64,000 bases of DNA from Azovibrio restrictus DSM 23866 (GTDB lineage Bacteria; Pseudomonadota; Gammaproteobacteria; Burkholderiales; Rhodocyclaceae). The notes beneath the pieces were generated by a model. The model did no database searches and was not told where the DNA came from. It saw only the letters and a program-made list of their open reading frames with translations. A program made the translations under genes and the position numbers. The DNA lies in the NCBI RefSeq assembly GCF_000429665.1, contig NZ_AUCH01000007.1:133005-197004 (forward strand). Reading direction: 5' to 3'. Within the stretch, counting starts at the first letter, position 1; the number at the start of each line of letters is the position of its first letter. Shown piece by piece: positions 53,073 to 62,343 of this stretch.

Positions 53073-55112
53073 ATGAACCTGGAACCCCTGGAAGCCCTGC
53101 TCCACGCGAGCAGCCACGCGGAGCTGCTGGAGCGGACCGAGCGCATTGCCCAGTCCCTGGGCTTCGAACACTTCATCTACGCCCTGCGACTGCTGCCCCG
53201 GGAAGACCACCCGGGCGTAGACCTGCTGCTCGGCACCTACCCCCGGCACTACCTGGACCTCTACGCCCGGGAGAACTACCTGGCCATAGACCCGGTGGTT
53301 CGGCACGCCATGCAGAGCACCCGGCCCCTGGTCTGGAGCAATGCCCTGTTCGCCGACCCCGGCGTGCGGGACATGTATGCGGATGCCCGGGCCGCCGGCA
53401 TCTCGGCGGGGGTGGCCCTGTCGGTGCACAATGCCCTGGCCGGGCAGATCGGCCTGTTCGGCTTCGCCCTGGATCTGGATGCGGACCGGGGCGCCCCGCA
53501 GATCCGCAGCCAGGTCCCGGCGATCCAGGTCCTGACCAGCTATGTGCACGAGGCCTACGGCCGCCTGCTCCAGGCCCGCCACCCGGAACTGGGCAGCTAC
53601 CCCCGGGAGCTGCCGGAACTGGCGCCCCTGGAGCGGGACTGCCTGTGCTGGCTGAGCGGCGGGCTGCATCCCGAGGCCATCGCCACCCGGCTGCACCTGT
53701 CGGAACAGCAGGTGCTGCAGCACCTGGAACAGGCCCGCCGCAAGCTCAAGGCAATCTCCCTGTCCCAGGCCATGGCCCGGGCCCTGCTCCTGGGCATCAC
53801 CCACCAGCCTGGGGAGCGCCCGCCCATCCTGCTGGACCAGTCGGGCACCTGGCACCCCCACCAGCCCCGGGCGCAACTGGGCCAGGAGCTGGAACGGCGC
53901 CTGGCCCGCCAGGCCCGCACCGAGCTCCTGATCCTGGAAGTGCACCGCTTCGAACGCCTCCAGGACAGCCTGCCACCGCACACCGCCGACAGCCTGGGGG
54001 AACACCTGTATCTGCGCCTGCGCGGCGACCCGGACCTGGGCCGGGCCCTGATTCCCATGACCGGGCACCAGTTCGCCCTGCTGCCCCAGCCGGATCAGCG
54101 GGCCGAGGCCCTGGCCCGCCGGGCCCAGGCCCTGCTCCAGGCCCCCCTGGTCCTGCAGGAGCACAGCGTGCGCCTGGAACTGAACGGCGGCATCGCCTGC
54201 GCTCCCGAACACGGCCGCCACTGGCAGGAACTGCTGCGTCACGCCGAACAGGCCCTGCACGAAGCCGGCAAACTGGCCCCGGGCAGCATCCTGCATTTTT
54301 CCCCGGACACCCAGCGCCAGCTGGAAGCCGCCCTGCACCTGGAAAGCCGCCTGCGCCAGGCCCTGACGGATGCAAGCCCGGACCTGAGCCTCCATTACCA
54401 ACCCATCGTGGACACCGCCAGCGGCCGCATCCTCGGCCTGGAAGCCCTGTGCCGCTGGCATGACCCCGAGCTGGGCCAGGTGCCCCCGGACCGCTTCATT
54501 CCACTGGCAGAAAGCTGCGACCTGATCCACCCCCTGGGCCACCGGGTCCTGGAAATGGCCCTGCAGCAGCTGGCCACCTGGCACAGCCAGGGACTGGACC
54601 TGTTCATGGCGGTGAATGTCTCCACCCGCCAGTTCCAGGACCCTCAGCTGCATCAGCGCATCAGCGCCAGCCTGGCCCGCTACGGCCTGCCGCCCCAAAG
54701 CCTGGAGCTGGAGATCACCGAAAGCGTGCTGCTGGGCGAGGACCCCCAGGTCCTGGGCCAGCTGGAGACCCTGCACCGGCAGGGCATACGCTTTGCCATC
54801 GACGATTTCGGCACCGGCTATGCCTCCCTGGGCTACCTGCGCCGGATGCCGATCTCGGTGCTGAAACTGGACCAGTCTTTCGTGCGCGGCTGTCACGGGG
54901 ACCCGCGCAACGGCGCCCTGGTGGAAGCGGCCATCCGCATGGCGGCCAGCCTCTCCCTGCACGTGGTGGCCGAGGGGGTGGAAGAAGAGGCGGACCGGGC
55001 CTTCCTGGCCAGACTGGGCTGTGCCCGCTGGCAGGGCTACCACTGCAGCCAGCCCAAGCCGGCCACACACCCGGAACTCTGCCGCCTGCTGGGAGCCCCC
55101 CGGGAAGCCTGA
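53073..55112 (+). CDS. LuxR-type sensor fused to degenerate GGDEF and EAL domains
   Basis: The 679-residue protein starts with an autoinducer-binding-like domain (about 10-165: YARENYLAIDPVVRHAMQST then RPLVW, with the Y-x3-DP-W pattern of AHL receptors). A LuxR helix-turn-helix follows (about 182-245: LAPLERDCLCWLSGGLHPEA, IATRLHLSEQQVLQHLEQAR), then a GGDEF-like domain in which the signature reads TGHQF (so probably inactive), and an EAL domain (about 430-670). EAL catalytic elements are intact: LEALCRW, VNVSTRQF, ITESVLL, IDDFGTGYASLG, LKLDQSFVRG, AEGVEEEAD. It likely hydrolyses cyclic di-GMP. ATG 53073 is chosen over TTG 53040. No luxI is visible. Confidence 0.88.
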   Translation: MNLEPLEALLHASSHAELLERTERIAQSLGFEHFIYALRLLPREDHPGVDLLLGTYPRHYLDLYARENYLAIDPVVRHAMQSTRPLVWSNALFADPGVRDMYADARAAGISAGVALSVHNALAGQIGLFGFALDLDADRGAPQIRSQVPAIQVLTSYVHEAYGRLLQARHPELGSYPRELPELAPLERDCLCWLSGGLHPEAIATRLHLSEQQVLQHLEQARRKLKAISLSQAMARALLLGITHQPGERPPILLDQSGTWHPHQPRAQLGQELERRLARQARTELLILEVHRFERLQDSLPPHTADSLGEHLYLRLRGDPDLGRALIPMTGHQFALLPQPDQRAEALARRAQALLQAPLVLQEHSVRLELNGGIACAPEHGRHWQELLRHAEQALHEAGKLAPGSILHFSPDTQRQLEAALHLESRLRQALTDASPDLSLHYQPIVDTASGRILGLEALCRWHDPELGQVPPDRFIPLAESCDLIHPLGHRVLEMALQQLATWHSQGLDLFMAVNVSTRQFQDPQLHQRISASLARYGLPPQSLELEITESVLLGEDPQVLGQLETLHRQGIRFAIDDFGTGYASLGYLRRMPISVLKLDQSFVRGCHGDPRNGALVEAAIRMAASLSLHVVAEGVEEEADRAFLARLGCARWQGYHCSQPKPATHPELCRLLGAPREA

Positions 55113-55115
55113 ACC

Positions 55116-56402
55116 TCAGGCTTCGACCCGCTTGGCCAGCACCTCGTCCACCCGGTTCTTCTCCATGTCCATCACCTCGAAGCGCCAGCCGCCCCAGACG
55201 AAGGCTTCGGTCTTCTTGGGCACCTTGCCCAGCTGGGAAACCACGAAGCCCCCCAGGGTGTGATAGTTGCCCAGCTCCTCCTCGGGCAGCTCCGGCAACC
55301 CCAGGAGCTCCTTCAGCTCGTCGATGGGCAGCAGCCCGTCCAGGAGCCAGCTGCCGTCCTCCCGGGGCAGGGCCAGGGGAGATTCCACGGCACCGGAAAG
55401 CACATCCCCCACCACCGTGCCCATCAGGTCCGAAAGGGTCACCAGACCCTCGGTGGCACCGAACTCATTGACCACCAGGGCAATCTGGGTGCGGTTGGCC
55501 TTGAAGAACTCCAGCAAGCCGATCAGGGACAGGCTGTTAGGCACGTAATGGGGCGTCACCGGTGACAGGGCGCCGAAATCCAGCCCCCTGCCGGACAGCA
55601 CCAGGCGCAGCAGATCCCGGCTCTCGACGAAGCCCAGGGGATTGACCACCCCGCCCTTGCACATCAGGAAGCGGGACACGCCCCGTTCCTGCAGCACCGC
55701 CATGTTGGCCTCCTTGGGCAGGGTCAGGTCCAGGTAGGCGATGTTGGCCGCCGGGGTCATGATCGCCCCCACCTTGCGGTTATCCAGGCGGAACACATTG
55801 CCCAGGATTTCCCCCTCGGTTTCATCCAACCCCCCGTCCTTGCGCCCCGATTCGATCAGGATACGGATCTCGTCGGCGGCGGAAGCCTCCGCCGAGCCCT
55901 TGGCGGGAAAGAACTGCAGCACAGCGTCGGAAGTCCGTGACACCACCCAGATCAGGGGACCCGCCAGCCGCAGCATCCAGCCCATGAGACCAGACATGGC
56001 CACCGCCACGGCCTCGGGCCGGGCCAGGGCCAGGCGCTTCGGCACCACCTCGCCGAACACCAGGCTGAAGAAGGTCACCACCGTCACCACCAGGGCCAGG
56101 GCCAGGGCGTAGGCGAAACTTCCCAGGGCCGGCAGGTGGATGGTGATCCAGGCCTCCAGCCGGGGCACCCACAGGGCCTCGCCGAAAATACCCGAAAGCA
56201 TGGCCAGGGCCGTGATGCCCAGCTGGGTGGTGGCGAGCAGGCGGCTCGGGCTTTCCCGGAACTGCAACACCGTGCGCGCGCCCTCGTGCCCTTCTTCGGC
56301 CAGCACCCCCAGGTGGCCGTTGCGGCTGGCTCCCACGGCCATTTCGGCCATGGAAAGCACGCCGCTGGCAAGAATCAGAACAATCAATATCCAGAGATCC
56401 AT
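55116..56402 (-). CDS. DUF21-CBS-CorC_HlyC family membrane protein
   Basis: The 428-residue protein has an N-terminal DUF21 transmembrane domain (residues 1-190: ASGVLSMAEMAVGASRNGHL, VVTFFSLVFGEVVPKRLALA), two CBS motifs (about 200-320: MTPAANIAYLDLTLPKEAN, QIALVVNEFGATEGLVTLSD) and a C-terminal CorC/HlyC domain. Relatives (CorC, PaeA/YtfL-type) are linked to magnesium or polyamine export. It converges on the LuxR-EAL gene, 3 nt apart. Confidence 0.92.
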   Translation of the reverse strand: MDLWILIVLILASGVLSMAEMAVGASRNGHLGVLAEEGHEGARTVLQFRESPSRLLATTQLGITALAMLSGIFGEALWVPRLEAWITIHLPALGSFAYALALALVVTVVTFFSLVFGEVVPKRLALARPEAVAVAMSGLMGWMLRLAGPLIWVVSRTSDAVLQFFPAKGSAEASAADEIRILIESGRKDGGLDETEGEILGNVFRLDNRKVGAIMTPAANIAYLDLTLPKEANMAVLQERGVSRFLMCKGGVVNPLGFVESRDLLRLVLSGRGLDFGALSPVTPHYVPNSLSLIGLLEFFKANRTQIALVVNEFGATEGLVTLSDLMGTVVGDVLSGAVESPLALPREDGSWLLDGLLPIDELKELLGLPELPEEELGNYHTLGGFVVSQLGKVPKKTEAFVWGGWRFEVMDMEKNRVDEVLAKRVEA

Positions 56403-56494
56403 GGGATCAGCTCCTTTGCATGCAGCCCGGACATTCTACCCACAGTTCATGACCCCTTTCCCGCCCCCCGGCCCTGGCAGCTTTCCGACAACCG

Positions 56495-56620
56495 TTGTGC
56501 ACAAACAAACATAACGATCTACAAATCCCTTCCCAGCCCCCGAGCCTGCAAGGCTCCATATCCTGGCACACAACTTGCCATTCCCCCAGGCGTGGATACG
56601 ACCACCGTTATATACATAAC
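56495..56620. promoter_or_regulatory. Palindromes upstream of the TonB-ABC-globin operon
   Basis: The 258-nt gap 56403-56660 is AT-richer than its surroundings. It holds a perfect palindrome TTGTGCACAA (56495-56504), a CATAACG (56510-56516), and CGTTATATACATAAC (56606-56620), in which GTTAT and ATAAC face each other. CGTTATAT and TACATAAC are the half-sites of E. coli-type ModE operators, but here they abut instead of being spaced by about 8 further nt. A Fur-like site is another possibility. No clean -35/-10 could be assigned. Confidence 0.4.
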
Positions 56621-56660
56621 TATCTAACAAGCCTGTAACCCGTCACGCGGAAAGCCCTAC

Positions 56661-58895
56661 ATGAAAGACCTAGCTCCGGCCCCCAGCCCCTCCACCCTCC
56701 TGGCCCTGCTCATCTCCGGCCTGTTCGCCGCCCCCCTCCACGCCCAGGAGACCACCCTGGACACGGTACACGTCGAAGCCCAGCCCCTCCCCGACGAATG
56801 GCCGGGCCCGGACCGGAGCGTGCCGCGCACCCTGTTCCAGGTCGGCCCGGAGGGCATGGCCCTGTTCGACAGCCCCGGCGGCAGCAACCCCATCACCGCC
56901 GTGGCGGAGCTGCCCGGCGTCAAGGTCACCACCGTGGACGCCTACGGGCTCAACAACACCCAGGGGGGCCAGAAAGGCATCCGCGTCCGGGGTGAAGTGA
57001 GCAGCCACGGGGTCTCCGGCACCGTGGAAGGCCTGGCCCTGGGCGGCCCCGGCCCGGGCCCCGGCTACCTGTTCCTGTTCGACAAGGAGAACGTGGCCGC
57101 CGTGACCCTGGAACAGGGAGCCATCGGTGCCGATTCCGGCGGCCTGTTCAGCAGCTACGGCGCCCTCAACACCCAGCTGCGCTGGGCCCGGGACGAGGCC
57201 CGCCGGGAAATCTCCATGGGCGTGGGCAGCGACGGCTTCCAGCGCTATTTCGCCCGCATCGACACGGGCACCCTGAGCAGCGGCACCGCCCTGTTCGTCT
57301 CCGCCTCCAGGACCCAGGCGGACAAATGGCGGGGCTACGGGGACGCCCCGGAGGGCCGGGACAACCTGGAAGTGGGCCTGAACCAGGCCCTGGGCGCCTT
57401 CAAGCTGAAGATGATCTACGCCCGCAACGACCAGGCCCAGCACAACTACAAGACCCTCAATTACGAGCAGGCGCGCAACCTGGACCAGTACCGGGACGAG
57501 GACTACAGCCGTGACCGGAGCAGCAACGACTACTACGGCTACAACCGCCAGGACTTCCGCAACCAGGCCCTGGTGGCGGAGCTGAGCTATGACTTTTCCC
57601 CGACCACCCGCCTGGTGTTGAAGCCCTTCTGGGCCCAGGAGGAAGGCTACTACCTGTTTGCCGGCAGCCAGCCCAACCAGGTCCTGAAATGGATCACCGA
57701 CCATGAAACCTACGGGGCCAGCACCGAACTGCAAACGGTGCTGGCCGACACCCGCATCAAGCTGGGTTACTCCTGGACCTCCACCGAGCCCCCCGGCCCC
57801 CCCACCAACCGCAAGCAGTACAAGATCACCGGCAATGGCCTGCAGTTTGCCCAGTGGGCCATGCTCTCCGATGTCACCGAACGGCATGAGTTCGAACACT
57901 ACTACCTGACCGGCCAGCGCCGTTTCGACCGGCTGACCCTCCAGGGCGGCCTGCGTTACGCCCGGGAAAAGCTGCCCGGCATCGACGCCTACAACGTGGG
58001 CACCGCCACCGCCGGCACGAGCTGGGATGTTTCCGCCGACCAGGCCCTGGAGCAGGCCAGCCGCAATGACAGCCGCAGCGTCAGTGCGCGCAGCTTCGGC
58101 CACTGGCTGCCCCAGCTGGGCGCCGCCTACGAATTCACCCCGGCCCTGTCCGTGTTTGCCAACCTGGGCCGCAACATCGGCGCCCCCTCCCTGGGGGTCT
58201 TCAACCAGGCTCCGGCAGGCAGCTACAAGACCAGCCAGGACTACTGGGACGACATCCGCCCCGAGCTGAGCACCAGCCTGGACCTGGGCACCCGCCTGCG
58301 CCTCGGCGACTTCACCCTGGACCCGACCCTCTACTACAGCCGCTCCAGAAACAAGACGGTCAACGTCTATAGCGAGGACAGCAAGAGCGTCTGGTCCCAG
58401 AACGTGGGCCGCACCGCCGGCAAGGGCCTGCTGCTGGCCGCCGCCTGGACGCCCTCGGAAACCCTGCGGGTGTTCGGCAGCTTCTCCTACACCCGCGCCT
58501 GGTTCACCGAGGACGTGCGCGGCAACGGCGGCAAGGCCCTGGGGGTGCAGGGCAACCAGCTCCCCGACGTGCCCCGGACCATGGCCAGCCTGGGGGCTGC
58601 CTGGAAAACCCATGGGGTCACCCTCGCCCCGGTGCTCCAGTACGTGGGCAGCCGCTGGAGCACCGTGGATTACCGGGAAAAGGTCCCTAGCTACGTCACC
58701 GTGGACCTGAATCTGGGCTATGGCCAGAAGACCGCCTGGGGCACCTGGGACGCCTCCCTGGCCCTGCTCAACGCCTTCGACCGGAAGTACATCGGCCAGA
58801 TCAGCACCAGCGAAGTGAACACCACCGCCAATGGCTCCATCTACTACCCGGGCGCACCCCGCACCCTGGCCGCCAAACTGGCCTTCACCTTCTGA
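56661..58895 (+). CDS. TonB-dependent receptor, first gene of an ABC-import operon
   Basis: The 744-residue outer-membrane protein has a signal peptide (cleavage near LHAQETT), TonB box TTLDTVHVEA, a plug (about 70-180: ITAVAELPGVKVTTVDAYGL, IRVRGEVSSHGVSG) and a long barrel ending LAAKLAFTF. The plug contains Gly/Pro-rich LALGGPGPGPGYLF, an unusual loop. It is followed after 10 nt by a periplasmic binding protein, a permease and an ATPase, so it should import the ligand of that system. Confidence 0.93.
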   Translation: MKDLAPAPSPSTLLALLISGLFAAPLHAQETTLDTVHVEAQPLPDEWPGPDRSVPRTLFQVGPEGMALFDSPGGSNPITAVAELPGVKVTTVDAYGLNNTQGGQKGIRVRGEVSSHGVSGTVEGLALGGPGPGPGYLFLFDKENVAAVTLEQGAIGADSGGLFSSYGALNTQLRWARDEARREISMGVGSDGFQRYFARIDTGTLSSGTALFVSASRTQADKWRGYGDAPEGRDNLEVGLNQALGAFKLKMIYARNDQAQHNYKTLNYEQARNLDQYRDEDYSRDRSSNDYYGYNRQDFRNQALVAELSYDFSPTTRLVLKPFWAQEEGYYLFAGSQPNQVLKWITDHETYGASTELQTVLADTRIKLGYSWTSTEPPGPPTNRKQYKITGNGLQFAQWAMLSDVTERHEFEHYYLTGQRRFDRLTLQGGLRYAREKLPGIDAYNVGTATAGTSWDVSADQALEQASRNDSRSVSARSFGHWLPQLGAAYEFTPALSVFANLGRNIGAPSLGVFNQAPAGSYKTSQDYWDDIRPELSTSLDLGTRLRLGDFTLDPTLYYSRSRNKTVNVYSEDSKSVWSQNVGRTAGKGLLLAAAWTPSETLRVFGSFSYTRAWFTEDVRGNGGKALGVQGNQLPDVPRTMASLGAAWKTHGVTLAPVLQYVGSRWSTVDYREKVPSYVTVDLNLGYGQKTAWGTWDASLALLNAFDRKYIGQISTSEVNTTANGSIYYPGAPRTLAAKLAFTF

Positions 58896-58905
58896 GGAAT
58901 CGACG

Positions 58906-59922
58906 ATGCATAAACTGCTGCTCTGCCTGGGCCTGATCCTGGCCCTCATTGCCCCCCTGGAAGCCAGGGAAATCACCGACATGAACGGCCGCCGGGTGCA
59001 GCTCCCCGCGCAAAGCCAGCGGATATTCGGCTCGGCCCCGCCCCTGAACGTGCTGCTGCACGCCCTGGCGCCGGAGCTGATGGTGGGCCTGAGCTTTCCC
59101 GTCCCGCCGGCCGCGGCCGGCTACTTCCCGCCCCGGCTGCGCCAGCTGCCGGTGGTGGGCGGCGTGTTCGGCATGGGCCAGCACATGAACGCCGAGGCGG
59201 TCATGGCCCTGAAGCCGGACTTCGCCCTGGCCTGGCAGAGTCCCCAGATCGATGCCGGCAAGGTTGAATCCGCCTTTGCCAAGATGGGCCTGCCGGTGGT
59301 CTTCATCAAGCTGGATACCCTGCACGACTGGCCCGCCGCCCTGCGCTACACGGGGCGCCTGCTGGATCGTGAGGCAAGAGGCGAAGCCCTGGCCGCCTAC
59401 GTGGAGCAAGCCCTGCAGCGCCTGGACAAGCTGCGCCAGGAGGTGCCGGAACCCCAGCGGCCCCGGGTCTATTACGCTGAAGGACCCGACGGTCTGGCTA
59501 CCGATTGCCACCTCTCCTTCCACACGGAAGCCATTGAGCTGGCCGGGGGCTATAACGTCCATCGCTGCAGCCCCAAGGACCATACGGGCATGGAGAAGGT
59601 GAGCCTGGAACAGGTGCTGGCCTTCGCCCCCGACATCATCATCACCCACGAGCGGGGCTTTGCCGCCAGCGTGCGCCAGGACCCCCGCTGGCAGGGGGTG
59701 AAGGCCGTGCGCGAGGGGCGCATCCACCTGGTGCCCCGCTGGCCCCACAACTGGATGGACCGTCCCCCTTCCATGATGCGGGCCCTGGGCGCCCAGTGGC
59801 TGGCCAGCCTGTTCCACCCGCAACGCTTTGCCTTCGACCTGCCCGCCGAGACCCGCCGCTTCTACCGCCTGGTGCTGGATACGGAGCTGAGCGAGGCCCA
59901 GTACCAGGCCCTGTTCCAGTAA
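58906..59922 (+). CDS. Periplasmic substrate-binding protein of FecB/BtuF/MolA type
   Basis: The 338-residue protein has a signal peptide (MHKLLLCLGLILALIAPLEA) and the helical-backbone binding fold of class III ABC binding proteins: REITDMNGRRVQLPAQSQRI, a long helix, and C-terminal NWMDRPPSMMRALGAQWLAS. That end is shared by iron-siderophore, cobalamin and MolA-like molybdate/tungstate proteins. It lies between the TonB receptor and a FecCD permease. Confidence 0.88.
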   Translation: MHKLLLCLGLILALIAPLEAREITDMNGRRVQLPAQSQRIFGSAPPLNVLLHALAPELMVGLSFPVPPAAAGYFPPRLRQLPVVGGVFGMGQHMNAEAVMALKPDFALAWQSPQIDAGKVESAFAKMGLPVVFIKLDTLHDWPAALRYTGRLLDREARGEALAAYVEQALQRLDKLRQEVPEPQRPRVYYAEGPDGLATDCHLSFHTEAIELAGGYNVHRCSPKDHTGMEKVSLEQVLAFAPDIIITHERGFAASVRQDPRWQGVKAVREGRIHLVPRWPHNWMDRPPSMMRALGAQWLASLFHPQRFAFDLPAETRRFYRLVLDTELSEAQYQALFQ

Positions 59923-59941
59923 GCCCGGTCGCTGCACCGCC

Positions 59942-60952
59942 ATGAGCCGCCGCCTCTCCCTGCTGCCCCTGCTGCTCCTGACCCTGCTGGGCACCATGCT
60001 GGCCTCCCTGTCCCTGGGGCGCTATCCCCTGCCTCCGGGAGAGGTGCTGGACTTCCTGCTGCACCAGCTGGGGCTGGGGGAGCTGGAGGCCCAACGCCAG
60101 GCCCTGCTGCATAACCTGATCGTGGACATCCGCCTGCCCCGGGTGCTCACCGCCGTCCTGGTGGGCGCCGCCCTGTCCATTTCCGGTGCCGCCTACCAGG
60201 CCGTGTTCCGCAATCCTCTGGTATCGCCCGGCCTGCTCGGGGTGCTCCCGGGCGCCGCCGCCGGGGCCGCCCTGGGCCTGGTGTTCTCGGACAGCTGGTG
60301 GATCATGCAGGTGGCCGCCTTCGCCACCGGCTTCCTGGCCGTGGCCATCGGCGTCGGCATCGCCGGCCTGTTCGGCGGCTCCCTGGTGATGCTGGTGCTG
60401 GGGGGCATCATCAGCGGCGCCCTGTTCACCGCCCTGCTGTCCCTGGTCAAGTACGTGGCCGATCCCTACAACCAGCTGCCCGCCATCGTCTACTGGCTGA
60501 TGGGGAGCCTGGCCACCGCCGACCTGCCCGACCTGGCCCGGGTCGCTATCCCCATGGGGCTGGGCATCCTCCTGCTGGCCAGCCTGGGCCGAGCCCTGGA
60601 TGCCCTGTCCATGGGCGACGACGAGGCGGCCACCCTGGGCCTGCCGATCCGGAGCGTACGCTATGGAGTCATTGCCCTGGCCACCCTGATCTCGGCCCTG
60701 ACCGTTTCCCTGGCCGGGGTGATCGGCTGGGTCGGCCTGCTGGTGCCCCACATCGCCCGGCTCATCACCGGCCCCGGCAACCGTCTGCTGCTGCCTGCCA
60801 GCGCCCTGCTGGGCGCCATCTTCCTGCTGCTGGCCGACGGCCTGGCCCGCAACCTGGCCGAGACGGAAATCCCCATCGGCATCGTCACCGAACTGCTGGG
60901 CATCCCGGCCTTCCTGCTGGTGCTGCACCGGGCCCGGAAAGGCTGGGTATGA
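59942..60952 (+). CDS. FecCD/BtuC/MolB-type ABC permease
   Basis: The 336-residue protein has about ten membrane segments. Family blocks are DIRLPRVLTAVLVGAALSIS, GAAYQAVFRNPLVSPGLLGV and GVIGWVGLLVPHIARLITGP, the ATPase-coupling region. It forms a homodimeric channel for the binding protein upstream. The stop overlaps the ATPase start (ATGA). Confidence 0.94.
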   Translation: MSRRLSLLPLLLLTLLGTMLASLSLGRYPLPPGEVLDFLLHQLGLGELEAQRQALLHNLIVDIRLPRVLTAVLVGAALSISGAAYQAVFRNPLVSPGLLGVLPGAAAGAALGLVFSDSWWIMQVAAFATGFLAVAIGVGIAGLFGGSLVMLVLGGIISGALFTALLSLVKYVADPYNQLPAIVYWLMGSLATADLPDLARVAIPMGLGILLLASLGRALDALSMGDDEAATLGLPIRSVRYGVIALATLISALTVSLAGVIGWVGLLVPHIARLITGPGNRLLLPASALLGAIFLLLADGLARNLAETEIPIGIVTELLGIPAFLLVLHRARKGWV

Positions 60953-61779
60953 AGCTCGAAGCCCGGCACCTGGCCTTTGCCTATCGCCAGCGCCTGGTCC
61001 TGGACGGCATTTCCCTGAGCCTGAAGCCGGGCCAGGTGGTGTCGCTCCTGGGCAGCAACGGCGCCGGCAAGAGCACCCTGCTGCGCCTCCTGCTGGGCCT
61101 GCTGCAGCCCGCCCGGGGCGAACTGCTGCTGGACGGCAAGCCCCTGGAGCAGTGGCCCCGCCGCCAGCTGGCCCGGCAGCTGGCCTATGTGCCCCAGATC
61201 CACAGCACCCCTTTTCCCTACACGGTGACGGAGGTGGTGCTGTTGGGACGCCTGCCCGCCGGCAGCCTGTTCCGCTCCCCTTCCCGGGAAGACCGGGAGA
61301 TCGCGGCGACGGCCCTGGAGCAGGTGGGCATCCCGCACCTGGCCGAGCGTCCCTACACCGAAATCTCCGGCGGCGAACGCCAGCTGGCCCTGATCGCCCG
61401 GGCCCTGGCCCAGGGCGCCCGCCTGCTGATCATGGATGAACCGGCCACCGGGCTGGACTACGGCCACCAGCTGCGCCTGCTGGAACGCCTGGGACAGCTG
61501 GCCGCCGCCGGTTACGGGGTGCTGATGAGCACCCACCACCCGGAACACGCCCTGCTCGCCTCCACCCGGGTCCTGCTCCTGGAAAACGGCCGCATCCGCG
61601 CCGCCGGCCCCCCGGAGCAGGTGCTCAACCCGGCCAATCTGCAGGCCCTCTACGATATTCCCCCCGGACTGCTGCAGCGGGCCATGAGCTGCTGGCAGCC
61701 GGCCGGCCCATCCTCCCTTTCGCCCCCCACCAAGGAGTCTTTCCATGTGCCAGAACCACACCCACGCCTCCCAGCCTGA
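60949..61779 (+). CDS. ABC transporter ATP-binding protein (FecE/MolC type)
   Basis: The 276-residue ATPase has Walker A GSNGAGKSTLLRLLLG, Q-loop LAYVPQIHS, signature EISGGERQLALIARAL, Walker B LLIMDEPATGLDYG and switch His in MSTHHPEHALL. It is coupled to the permease by ATGA. Its last 12 codons or so overlap the start of the globin gene (61745), so the two are tightly linked. Confidence 0.95.
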   Translation: MKLEARHLAFAYRQRLVLDGISLSLKPGQVVSLLGSNGAGKSTLLRLLLGLLQPARGELLLDGKPLEQWPRRQLARQLAYVPQIHSTPFPYTVTEVVLLGRLPAGSLFRSPSREDREIAATALEQVGIPHLAERPYTEISGGERQLALIARALAQGARLLIMDEPATGLDYGHQLRLLERLGQLAAAGYGVLMSTHHPEHALLASTRVLLLENGRIRAAGPPEQVLNPANLQALYDIPPGLLQRAMSCWQPAGPSSLSPPTKESFHVPEPHPRLPA

Positions 61780-62335
61780 AGTCCAGGCCCCTTCCCACGC
61801 CAGCTGCGGCTGCGGTCAGCAGGGGCGCCCGCCTCTGGGGCGGGTGGTCCCGGCCGGCCACGAGCTGGAAATGCCGGAAGTGCGCTTTCCCGGCCCCGCC
61901 ATCCTGGCTGGTCTGGGCGCCGAAGGGCTGCGCCGGCTGGTACGGCATCACCACGCCCTGCTCCGGGCCAGCAGCATCGGTCACCTGTTCGCCCCTGACC
62001 CGGCCCAGTTCGTCGCCCTGGTGGAGCGCATCGCCGACTACGTGGTCGAAACCTGCGGCGGCCCCGAGGATTTCAGCCTGGCCCACGGCCATACCTGCAT
62101 GCGCACCCGCCACTTCCCTTTCAGCATCGACGAACAGGCCCGGGAGGTATGGCTGGAGAAGCTGCTGCAGGCCATGTGCGACACCGATTTCCCCCAGGGC
62201 CTGCGGCAGGAATACTGGACCTGGATGGAGGCTTTCTCGGTACGCATGATCAACCGCCGCACCACCAAGGCCCAGCCCCTGCGCCTGAACTACGACGCAG
62301 CCTGTGCCCGCTTCCGCTCCCCCCTGACGGCCTGA
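61745..62335 (+). CDS. Truncated hemoglobin-like globin with Cys/His-rich N-terminus
   Basis: The 196-residue protein has a globin core (about 45-165). RLVRHHHALLRASSIGHLFA, FVALVERIADYVVETCGGPE and CMRTRHFPFSIDEQAREVWL match truncated hemoglobins, with the proximal His in TRHFPF. The N-terminal 30 residues are Cys/His-rich (MCQNHTHAS...SHASCGCGQQ), a possible metal-binding tail absent from ordinary members. AAGGAG precedes the ATG. It overlaps the ABC ATPase gene by 35 nt. Such globins bind O2 or NO; its role in an import operon is unknown. Confidence 0.8.
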   Translation: MCQNHTHASQPEVQAPSHASCGCGQQGRPPLGRVVPAGHELEMPEVRFPGPAILAGLGAEGLRRLVRHHHALLRASSIGHLFAPDPAQFVALVERIADYVVETCGGPEDFSLAHGHTCMRTRHFPFSIDEQAREVWLEKLLQAMCDTDFPQGLRQEYWTWMEAFSVRMINRRTTKAQPLRLNYDAACARFRSPLTA

Positions 62336-62343
62336 GGCACGGC

